This document shows, one piece after another, positions 57,421 through 64,000 of a DNA stretch of 64,000 nt (position 1 is its first letter; every line of letters starts with the position of its first letter). Position numbers and translations under genes: made by a program. The notes below the pieces were generated by a model that made no database searches, was not told the origin of the DNA, and saw nothing but the letters and a program-made list of their open reading frames with translations. The DNA is taken from contig NZ_JBODSD010000003.1 of NCBI RefSeq assembly GCF_050632745.1, positions 442,481 to 506,480 on the forward strand, written 5' to 3'. The DNA comes from Mumia sp050632745 (lineage in GTDB: Bacteria; Actinomycetota; Actinomycetes; Propionibacteriales; Nocardioidaceae).

Positions 57421-59568
57421 ATGGACAGGATTGCTCGCGTGTGCCAGCGAGCGCGCTGGTGGGTGGTGGCGGGGTGGGTCCTCGTCGTCGTGGCGCTGTC
57501 GGCGCTGTCGGGGACGTTCGGCGGCGAGACCAGCGACGACTACGAGCTGCCCGGGTCCCCGAGCGACCGTGCGGTGCAGATCCTCGAGGACGGCGGATTC
57601 TCGTCCGACGCCGGCACCCAGGCGCAGGTCGTGCTGCACCGCGACGGGGGGCTCGACACCCCTGCGGTGCGCTCCGAGGTGGAGTCGATGGTCGCCGAGA
57701 TCGAGCGCCTGGCGCCGGACGCGAGCGTGGTCAGCCCGTTCTCGCCCGAGGGCGCCGGGCAGCTCTCGCCCGACGGCACGACCGGGTACGTCGCGGTCGG
57801 GCTGCCGCCCCAGGACGCAGAGGCGACGGCGGACCTCCAGGACGACCTCACCGACGTACGGAGCGCGTACGACGGTGGCGACCTCACCGTCGAGATCGGC
57901 GGTCTCGCGGTCGACGCCGAGGGCGAGAGCGGACCGCCGAGCGAGATGATCGGCGTCCTCGCGGCGATCGTGATCCTTCTGTTCGCCTTCGGGTCGGTGA
58001 TCGCGATGGTGCTGCCGATCCTCGTCGGCGTCGTCGGGGCCGCCAGCGGCGTGGCCCTCGTGGCGCTCGGGGCGCGCGTGGTCGAGATGCCCAGCTTCGC
58101 CGCTCCGGTCGCTGCCATGATCGCGATCGGTGTCGGCATCGACTACGCCCTGCTCGTCGTCACCCGCTACCGCGAGGCGCTGGCCGACGGAACCCACCCG
58201 GCGGTGGCCGTGCGGCTGGCGCAGACCACGGCCGGGCGGTCCGTGCTGTTCGCCGGCGTCACGGTCGTCATCGCGTCGCTCGGCCTGGTCCTGATGGACC
58301 TGAAGGTCATCACCGGCGTCGCGCTGGGCATCGCGGGCTCGGTCCTCGTCACGATGCTCGCCGCGGTGACGCTGCTGCCCGCGATGCTCACGATCACCGG
58401 ACGACGGATCGACCGGCTCTCGGTGCACCGGCGTCGTACGCGCTCCGACGGCGGTCGCCTCGCGCGCCGGTGGAGCCGCGTGGTGCAGCGACGTCCGTGG
58501 CCGGCCGCGATCGCCGCGACCGCGGTGCTCGTGCTGCTGACGCTGCCCGTGCTCGACCTGCGGCTCGGGTTCTCCGACGCCGGCACACGGCCGACCAGCG
58601 ACACCGGCCGACGGGCGTACGACCTGGTCGCGGAGGGCTTCGGCCCTGGCGCGAACGGGCCGCTCGTCGTCGCGGCCGCGATCGGTGACGGCGCGGACGC
58701 CGGCGACGTCGAGAACCTCGCCGACGCGCTCGCCGCGACACCGGGCGTCGAGGCGACGACACCGCCGGTGTTCTCCGACGCCGGGGACGTCGCGTTCCTG
58801 CAGGTGATCCCGACGACGGGGCCGCAGGACGAGGCGACCACCGAGCTCGTGCACACCCTCCGTGACGAGGTCGTGCCCGCGAACGTGGCCGACGGCGCCC
58901 TCGAGGTGGCGGTCGGCGGTGCGACGGCAGCGGCGGTCGACTTCGCCGACTACACCGCGGAGCGGCTGCCGCTCTTCCTCGCCGTCGTCCTCGGTGCAGC
59001 GCTCGTGCTTCTCGTGGCGGTCTTCCGCGGGCTCGCGGTCGCGGTGAAGGCGGTCCTCGTGAACCTGCTCTCCCTCGGTGCGGCCTTCGGTGCGGTGGTG
59101 GCGGTGTTCCAGTGGGGCTGGGGGGTCGAGCTGCTCGACCTCGGGGCGAGCGCGCCGATCGAGGCGTGGGTGCCGATGATGCTCATCGCGATCGTGTTCG
59201 GCCTCTCGATGGACTACGAGGTCTTCCTGCTGTCGCGCATCCGCGAGGAGTACGACCGCACGGGAGACAACGCCTCCGCGGTCGCGGAGGGGCTCGCCCG
59301 TACGGCACGGGTCATCTCCGCGGCTGCCGCGATCATGGTGTGCGTCTTCGGGAGCTTCGTCCTCGGCTCGAGCCGCGAGCTCCAGCTGTTCGGGTTCGGG
59401 CTCGCCTTCGCCGTCTTCATCGACGCCACGCTCGTCCGCCTCGTGCTCGTGCCGGCGGTGATGGAACTGCTCGGCGACCGGAACTGGTGGCTGCCGCGCT
59501 GGCTGGACCGCACCTTGCCGCACCTGACCATCGAGTCCTCCCGCGGTCCGCGGGGCGCTCGGCGATGA
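57421..59568 (+). CDS. MMPL family transporter
   Basis: 715 residues from ATG 57421 with GGAAGGG upstream (six more residues if started at 57403). RND architecture: one N-terminal membrane segment (WWVVAGWVLVVVALSAL), external domain, then five segments (APVAAMIAIGVGIDYALLVVTRYREAL is the MMPL core), an internal loop, and a second half repeating this plan (IAIVFGLSMDYEVFLLSRIREEYDR). The conserved GIDYALL/SMDYEVF acidic pairs are the proton relay. Exports lipid- or peptide-like substrates in relatives. Follows a two-component system. Confidence 0.9.
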   Translation: MDRIARVCQRARWWVVAGWVLVVVALSALSGTFGGETSDDYELPGSPSDRAVQILEDGGFSSDAGTQAQVVLHRDGGLDTPAVRSEVESMVAEIERLAPDASVVSPFSPEGAGQLSPDGTTGYVAVGLPPQDAEATADLQDDLTDVRSAYDGGDLTVEIGGLAVDAEGESGPPSEMIGVLAAIVILLFAFGSVIAMVLPILVGVVGAASGVALVALGARVVEMPSFAAPVAAMIAIGVGIDYALLVVTRYREALADGTHPAVAVRLAQTTAGRSVLFAGVTVVIASLGLVLMDLKVITGVALGIAGSVLVTMLAAVTLLPAMLTITGRRIDRLSVHRRRTRSDGGRLARRWSRVVQRRPWPAAIAATAVLVLLTLPVLDLRLGFSDAGTRPTSDTGRRAYDLVAEGFGPGANGPLVVAAAIGDGADAGDVENLADALAATPGVEATTPPVFSDAGDVAFLQVIPTTGPQDEATTELVHTLRDEVVPANVADGALEVAVGGATAAAVDFADYTAERLPLFLAVVLGAALVLLVAVFRGLAVAVKAVLVNLLSLGAAFGAVVAVFQWGWGVELLDLGASAPIEAWVPMMLIAIVFGLSMDYEVFLLSRIREEYDRTGDNASAVAEGLARTARVISAAAAIMVCVFGSFVLGSSRELQLFGFGLAFAVFIDATLVRLVLVPAVMELLGDRNWWLPRWLDRTLPHLTIESSRGPRGARR

Positions 59569-59582
59569 CGGAAGGACAGACC

Positions 59583-60053
59583 ATGGACTCGTCACGACCT
59601 CCTCGCGAGAACCGACCCCGGCTCGGGCTGCCCCTGTGGGCGCTCCTGCTGCTCGCCGCGCTGGCGCTGCCGCGGGTCGTCGTGCACGACCTCGGCATCG
59701 ACGTCGGCGGTCTCGTCACGGCCCTGCTCGCGCTCGTCCCGCCCGCGGTCTGGGTGGTCGTGGCGCTGCGTGCGCGCGTCCCCTCGCCCGTGACGACGCT
59801 GGTCGTCGTCGGCGCGCTGTACGGGATCGGGCTCGGCCTCGGCCACAACCTCATGTGGGACTCGGTGTTCGAGGACGAGCCACAGCTCAGCGGGTCGCTG
59901 GACGGCGAGCTCCCGGCGGCCGCCGAGGAGATCCTGATGCGCTCGGCGACGTTCGGGAGCAGCGTCTTCACCGGAGCGGTCGTCGGGCTCGTCGCCGGCC
60001 TGGTCGCCAGCGGCATCCGGCGCCTGGGCCGGTCCGACGGTGCGCGCCGGTAG
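59583..60053 (+). CDS. Small membrane protein, unknown
   Basis: About 156 residues from ATG 59583, chosen because GGAAGGA lies 5-6 bases upstream; an ATG at 59565 overlaps the MMPL stop (ATGA) and is possible. Hydrophobic segments at about 13-30, 38-58, 62-85 and 130-150 leave an outward loop NLMWDSVFEDEPQLSGSLDGELPAA. No family recognised. Coupled to the MMPL gene, so it may be an accessory of that transporter. Confidence 0.68.
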   Translation: MDSSRPPRENRPRLGLPLWALLLLAALALPRVVVHDLGIDVGGLVTALLALVPPAVWVVVALRARVPSPVTTLVVVGALYGIGLGLGHNLMWDSVFEDEPQLSGSLDGELPAAAEEILMRSATFGSSVFTGAVVGLVAGLVASGIRRLGRSDGARR

Positions 60054-60056
60054 GCT
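60051..60056 (+). promoter_or_regulatory. -10 element for ybaB-recR
   Basis: TAGGCT fits the actinobacterial -10 consensus; its first three bases are the stop of the membrane protein gene. A perfect hairpin CCGCGGTG/CACCGCGG (60068-60087) lies in the short leader before the GTG at 60113. Confidence 0.5.
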
Positions 60057-60112
60057 GGCGGTGCACTCCGCGGTGGCGGCACCGCGGTCGTACGACACGT
60101 GAGGACGTCCCG

Positions 60113-60496
60113 GTGTTCGGTGATGATTTCGGCGGGCTCAACCAGCCCGGAGGCGGCATGCCAGACATGGCAGCGCTGCTGCAGCAGGCCCAGCAGATGC
60201 AGGAGCAGCTGCTCGCGGCCAAGGAGGAGCTGAGCCGCGCCCAGGTCACCGGCGAGGCCGCCAACGGGCTCGTCAAGGCCACGGTGACCGGCACCGGCGA
60301 GCTCGTGTCGGTCGAGATCAAGCCCGAGGCGGTCGACCCCGACGACACCGAGATCCTCGGTGACATGGTCGTCGCCGCGGTCCGGGACGCCACCGACCAG
60401 GCCGAGCAGCTGGCCGCCGAGAAGCTCGGCCCGTTCGCGGGCGGCCTCGGTGGCGGTGAGCTCGGCGGGGGCGGCGCGGGCGCCCTCGGGTTCTGA
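60113..60496 (+). CDS. YbaB/EbfC family nucleoid-associated protein
   Basis: 127 residues from GTG 60113. Core: MAALLQQAQQMQEQLLAAKEELSRAQVTGEAANGLVKATVTGTGELVSVEIKPEAVDPDDTEILGDMVVAAVRDA, the family dimer with tweezer-like alpha helices that binds DNA. Gly-rich tail (FAGGLGGGELGGGGAGALGF) is typical in actinobacteria. Three bases separate it from recR. In most relatives it follows dnaX directly, but here dnaX is 10 kb upstream. Confidence 0.93.
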   Translation: MFGDDFGGLNQPGGGMPDMAALLQQAQQMQEQLLAAKEELSRAQVTGEAANGLVKATVTGTGELVSVEIKPEAVDPDDTEILGDMVVAAVRDATDQAEQLAAEKLGPFAGGLGGGELGGGGAGALGF

Positions 60497-60499
60497 CGC

Positions 60500-61096
60500 A
60501 TGTACGAAGGGGTCGTCCAGGACCTGATCGACGAGCTCGGCCGGCTCCCCGGGATCGGTCCCAAGAGCGCGCAGCGGATCGCGTTCTACCTCCTCGACGC
60601 CGACCCGGTCGACGTCAGGCGCTTCGCCGAGGTGCTGACGGAGGTCAAGGAGAAGGTCCGCTTCTGCGCCACGTGCGGCAACGTCGCGGAGTCGGAGACG
60701 TGCCGGATCTGCGCCGACCCGCGCCGTGACCCGTCCGTCCTGTGCGTCGTCGAGGAGTCGAAGGACGTCGTCGCGATCGAGCGGACCCGCGAGTTCCGGG
60801 GCCGCTACCACGTCCTCGGCGGCGCGATCTCGCCGATCGAGGGCGTCGGGCCCGACGACCTGCGCATCAAGGAGCTCATGCAGCGGCTGTCCGACGGGGC
60901 GATCCAGGAGATCATCCTGGCCACCGATCCCAACCTCGAGGGCGAGGCGACCGCGACCTACCTGACGCGACTGCTGAAGCCCCTGGGGTTGCGGGTGACG
61001 CGTCTGGCCAGTGGACTACCCGTAGGCGGCGACCTCGAGTACGCCGACGAGGTCACGCTCGGGCGGGCCTTCGAGGGTCGCCGCACCGTCGACTGA
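60500..61096 (+). CDS. recR: Recombination mediator RecR
   Basis: 198 residues, usual length. Helix-hairpin-helix LGRLPGIGPKSAQRIAFYLL (residues ~12-32), the C4 zinc finger in FCATCGNVAESETCRICADP, the Toprim domain LCVVEESKDVVAIERTREFRGRYHVLGGAISPIEGVGPDDLR, ending ATDPNLEGEATATYL. It forms a ring that, with RecF/RecO, loads RecA at single-strand gaps. Same message as ybaB (3-nt gap). Confidence 0.97.
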   Translation: MYEGVVQDLIDELGRLPGIGPKSAQRIAFYLLDADPVDVRRFAEVLTEVKEKVRFCATCGNVAESETCRICADPRRDPSVLCVVEESKDVVAIERTREFRGRYHVLGGAISPIEGVGPDDLRIKELMQRLSDGAIQEIILATDPNLEGEATATYLTRLLKPLGLRVTRLASGLPVGGDLEYADEVTLGRAFEGRRTVD

Positions 61097-61117
61097 CCGC
61101 ACGAGCACGGGGGGATC

Positions 61118-61687
61118 GTGACCGAGACCAACGACGACGAGCTGGCCGCGGTGGCCCGAGGGTTCGCCGAGGACGTCGATGCCGTGCTCGAGGGCTTCCG
61201 CACGCTGATCGGGATCACCGACGGCGAGGAGATGGTCGCCGGGCTGCTCGTCGAGCTGAGCCGCGCGCTGACGATCGGCGCCCGGATGGCGGCGATGCCC
61301 CGCATGGTCCCGCCCGACCGCTACGAGCCCGACAGCGGTCCGGAGATCGAGCTCGACGACGTCCGGGTCGGACTGGCCACGGTGCTCGACGGGTTCGACA
61401 CCTACGTCGAGGTCTTCGACCCGTACGACGATCCCGCGGAGCCGGCCGCGTACCGGATCTCCGACGACGTCATCTCCCTCGTCGCCGCCCTCGCGCACGG
61501 GATGCAGCACGCCCGTGCGGGGCGTCCGATCGAGGCGCTGTGGTGGTGGCAGTTCTCGTTCTTCTCCTCGTGGGGCGGCGAGACGACGTCGGCGCTGCGG
61601 GCGCTGCAGTCGGTCATCGCCCGCGACCGCATCGTCGGCGCGACCCCGGCGATGTCGCCCGAGGAGCCTCCGCTCGATCCGATCTGA
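61118..61687 (+). CDS. DUF5063 domain-containing protein
   Basis: 189 residues, GTG start. Acidic and mainly helical: LAAVARGFAEDVDAVLEGF, then MVPPDRYEPDSGPEIELDD, FDTYVEVFDPYDDPAEPAAYRISDDVISLVAALAHGMQHARAG, and the Trp-rich WWWQFSFFSSWGGETTSALRALQSVIARD. This matches DUF5063, found next to recR in many actinobacteria; function unknown. 21 bp separate it from recR, so probably the same operon. Cytosolic. Confidence 0.87.
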   Translation: MTETNDDELAAVARGFAEDVDAVLEGFRTLIGITDGEEMVAGLLVELSRALTIGARMAAMPRMVPPDRYEPDSGPEIELDDVRVGLATVLDGFDTYVEVFDPYDDPAEPAAYRISDDVISLVAALAHGMQHARAGRPIEALWWWQFSFFSSWGGETTSALRALQSVIARDRIVGATPAMSPEEPPLDPI

Positions 61688-61813
61688 CGCTGCGCCGCCG
61701 GGGCGTACGGCGGCGGGTGGTGAGGCTTGCCGCGTTGGCGTGGCAAACCGGGCGGCTTACGCCGTGCGCAGACGCGTGCCCGGCGCGCTGGGGCGTACGC
61801 CTAGGCTCGAACC

Positions 61814-63877
61814 ATGACGCAGACCGACCCCTACCTGTGGCTCGAGGACGTCGACGGCGAGAAGGCGCTGGACTGGGTCCGCGCGCGCAACGCCGAGACG
61901 GCCGGTGCGCTCGAGGCGAGCGACGAGTTCCGCGCGACCGAGAAGCAGATCCTCGAGGTCCTGGACTCCGACGCCAAGATCCCGCCGATCGCCAAGGCCG
62001 GGGACTGGTACTACAACTTCTGGCGCGATGCCCAGCACGTCCGCGGCATCTGGCGCCGTACGACGCTCGCGTCCTACCGCACCGACTCGCCGGAGTGGGA
62101 CGTCCTCCTCGACCTCGACGCGCTCGCCGAGGAGGAGGGCGAGAACTGGGTCTGGCACGGCGCCAAGGTCCTGCGGACCGGCCCGCTGGCCTTCACCCGG
62201 GCCCTGGTCTCGCTGTCGCGCGGCGGCTCCGACGCCGACGTCACCCGCGAGTACGACCTGGAGTCGCGCCGCTGGCTCGCCGACGGGTTCGTCCGCCCCG
62301 AGGCCAAGGGCGACGTGAGCTGGATCGACGCCGACACGGTGTTCGTCGAGACCGACACCGGCCCCGGCTCGATGACCGAGTCGGGCTACCCGCGGATCGC
62401 GCGGCGGTGGCGTCGGGGCGAGCCGCTGACCGAGGCGGAGATCGTCTTCGAGGGCGCGCACGAGGACCTGTCGATCGGTGCGTTCCACGACCGCACGCCG
62501 GGGTTCGAGCGTGACTGGGTGGTGCGGGCGACGTCGTTCTACACCGCGGAGCGCTACCTGCTGACCGACGGTGCGGACGGCGCCGTCGAGCTCACCAAGC
62601 TCGACATCCCGGACTCCGCCGAGACCAGCGTCAAGCGCGACCAGCTCCTCGTCGAGCTGCGGGAGGACTGGACCGTCGCCGGACGGACGTACGTCGCGGG
62701 GTCGCTCCTCGCGATCGCGTTCAGCCACTTCATCGACGGCGGACGAGAATTCACCGTCCTCTACGAGCCGACCGGCGACAGCGCGCTCGCCGGCTACGCG
62801 TTCACCGCGCACCGGCTGGTCCTCGAGCTGATGACCGACGTCCGCAGCCGTCTCGAGATCCTGACGCCGCCCGTCGAGCCCGGCGGCGCCTGGGACCGGA
62901 TCGCCGCGCACCACGTGCCCGACCTCGGCACGCTGCAGGTCGCCCCGGTCGACGCCGACGAGGACGACGCGGTGTGGCTCTACACGACCGACTACCTGTC
63001 CCCGACGACGCTGTCGCTGCTGGACCTCGGCTCGCGCGGGGTCAACGCGCGACCTGTCCCGCTGAAGGCCATGCCGTCGTTCTTCGACGCCGAGGGCCTG
63101 GTCGTCGAGCAGCACTTCGCCACGTCCGTCGACGGGACGCGCGTGCCCTACTTCGTGGTGCGCCCGCACGACCTCGCGTACGACGGCACGGCACCGACCC
63201 TGCTCTACGGCTACGGCGGCTTCGAGATCTCGCTGACCCCGTCGTACTCGGGCGGCCTCGGGCGCGCGTGGCTCGAGCACGGCGGCGTCTACGTCGTCGC
63301 GAACATCCGCGGCGGCGGCGAGTACGGCCCCACCTGGCACCAGGCGGCCCTGCGCGACCAGCGGCACCGGGCGTACGAGGACTTCGCCGCGGTGGCACGC
63401 GACCTCGCCGAGCGGCGGATCACCTCCGCGGAGCACCTCGGGGCGATGGGCGGGTCCAACGGCGGCCTGCTCACCGGCAACATGCTGACGCAGTACCCCG
63501 AGCTGTTCGGGGCGGTCGTCATCCAGGTGCCGCTGCTCGACATGCAGCGCTACCACCTGCTGCTCGCCGGCGCGTCGTGGATCGCGGAGTACGGCGACCC
63601 GGACTCCGACGACTGGGAGTTCCTCGCGACCTTCTCGCCGTACCACCTCTTCGACGCCGACCGGGCCTATCCGCCGGTGCTGTTCACGACCTCGACGCGC
63701 GACGACCGCGTCCACCCGGGCCACGCCCGCAAGATGGCGGCCAAGATGCTCGAGGCCGGCAAGGACGTGACGTACTACGAGAACATCGAGGGCGGCCACG
63801 GCGGAGCGGCCAACAACGCGCAGGCCGCGCACATGTCGGCGCTCGCGTACCGCTTCCTTTGGAGTCGCCTCTCCTAG
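61814..63877 (+). CDS. Prolyl oligopeptidase family serine peptidase
   Basis: 687 residues; TAGGCT lies 6 nt before the ATG (leaderless). N-terminal seven-bladed beta-propeller (residues ~5-400) begins YLWLEDVDGEKALDWVRARN, typical of S9A. The peptidase domain ends with the catalytic Ser in AMGGSNGGLLTGNM, Asp in STRDDRVHPGHARKM and His in EGGHGGAANN. No signal peptide, so cytosolic; cleaves short peptides after proline. Last intact gene before an IS-like end. Confidence 0.92.
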   Translation: MTQTDPYLWLEDVDGEKALDWVRARNAETAGALEASDEFRATEKQILEVLDSDAKIPPIAKAGDWYYNFWRDAQHVRGIWRRTTLASYRTDSPEWDVLLDLDALAEEEGENWVWHGAKVLRTGPLAFTRALVSLSRGGSDADVTREYDLESRRWLADGFVRPEAKGDVSWIDADTVFVETDTGPGSMTESGYPRIARRWRRGEPLTEAEIVFEGAHEDLSIGAFHDRTPGFERDWVVRATSFYTAERYLLTDGADGAVELTKLDIPDSAETSVKRDQLLVELREDWTVAGRTYVAGSLLAIAFSHFIDGGREFTVLYEPTGDSALAGYAFTAHRLVLELMTDVRSRLEILTPPVEPGGAWDRIAAHHVPDLGTLQVAPVDADEDDAVWLYTTDYLSPTTLSLLDLGSRGVNARPVPLKAMPSFFDAEGLVVEQHFATSVDGTRVPYFVVRPHDLAYDGTAPTLLYGYGGFEISLTPSYSGGLGRAWLEHGGVYVVANIRGGGEYGPTWHQAALRDQRHRAYEDFAAVARDLAERRITSAEHLGAMGGSNGGLLTGNMLTQYPELFGAVVIQVPLLDMQRYHLLLAGASWIAEYGDPDSDDWEFLATFSPYHLFDADRAYPPVLFTTSTRDDRVHPGHARKMAAKMLEAGKDVTYYENIEGGHGGAANNAQAAHMSALAYRFLWSRLS

Positions 63878-63878
63878 C

Positions 63879-64000
63879 TGTGATGTCCAGGCACGTTGGT
63901 CGAGATCGTGTGACGACTCGGTCTGAGGTGTAGATGGGTGAAGGCCTCCTGGTGTGGAGTGGAGCTGTCTAAGGAACCGCTCCGCCACCAAGGAGGCCTT
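63879..64000 (+). mobile_element. Probable left end of an IS481-like insertion sequence (incomplete)
   Basis: Starting TGTGATGTCC two bases past the peptidase stop, the last 122 bases hold no gene but have a strong hairpin: AAGGCCTCCT (63941-63950) pairs with AGGAGGCCTT (63991-64000). TGT ends and such a leader hairpin resemble actinobacterial IS481-type elements, whose transposase would begin just beyond the window. Call rests on resemblance only. Confidence 0.35.

Overview
The window is about 72% G+C and very dense in genes. It carries the marks of a high-GC actinobacterium: many GTG starts, a tRNA-Ser / small SRP RNA / dnaX / ybaB / recR neighbourhood, a LytR_C gene paired with a 'VapB-like' gene, a tadA gene preceded by its usual partner, and many leaderless promoters (TAnnnT 6-7 nt before the start codon). 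Protein content and the dispersed 'CTCGATACGC...CTACTCGACCACC' repeat look most like Nocardioidaceae (Nocardioides/Aeromicrobium/Mumia-like). The genus is inference. No prophage, plasmid or CRISPR array is visible. The last ~120 bases look like the left end of an insertion sequence.

Layout. 0-8 kb: 3' part of GTP-dependent PEP carboxykinase, a secreted amidase whose C-terminus is encoded by a 26-bp tandem repeat, an aldo/keto reductase, a GNAT whose frame runs antisense through an AbiE-like toxin gene, the toxin-antitoxin pair with a palindromic operator, a YjbQ-like protein and a DUF4287 protein. 8-12.5 kb: SanA-like protein, then an ABC exporter divergent from a histidine kinase/response regulator pair. 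12.5-19.8 kb: a sulfonate uptake operon (permease-binding protein-ATPase) divergent from an SsuD-type monooxygenase followed by a polar amino-acid ABC system and an AraC regulator; together this looks like a sulfur-scavenging island. 19.8-25.5 kb: MFS exporter, secreted wall-associated protein, heparinase-like secreted lyase, epimerase. 25.5-29 kb: PucR regulator, a repeat-rich 370-bp spacer with hairpin repeats, a DadA-type FAD oxidoreductase and an ACT-domain protein. 29-33.6 kb: GNAT, SDR under a palindromic operator, and pntA-pntB transhydrogenase. 33.7-37.8 kb: a giant BTAD/AAA regulator divergent from a membrane protein.

37.8-49.8 kb: housekeeping core (upp, tadA partner + tadA, tRNA-Ser CGA, HAD phosphatase, tRNA-Ser GGA, SRP RNA, dnaX), mixed with an iron-boxed siderophore-interacting protein, a secreted S1 protease, LytR_C + VapB-like pair and a secreted DUF6351 protein under a Crp-like site. 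49.8-60 kb: secreted beta-propeller-like protein, alpha/beta hydrolase, a single-polypeptide PabB-PabC-PabA fusion for p-aminobenzoate, a DedA-like membrane protein, a second histidine kinase/regulator pair followed by an MMPL transporter. 60-64 kb: ybaB-recR, DUF5063, prolyl oligopeptidase and the IS-like end.

Points most worth a second look: the Pab triple fusion, the AbiE-like pair with its operator/leaderless promoter and antisense GNAT frame, a dispersed hairpin repeat family with a compensatory base-pair change, and gene ends formed by repeats.
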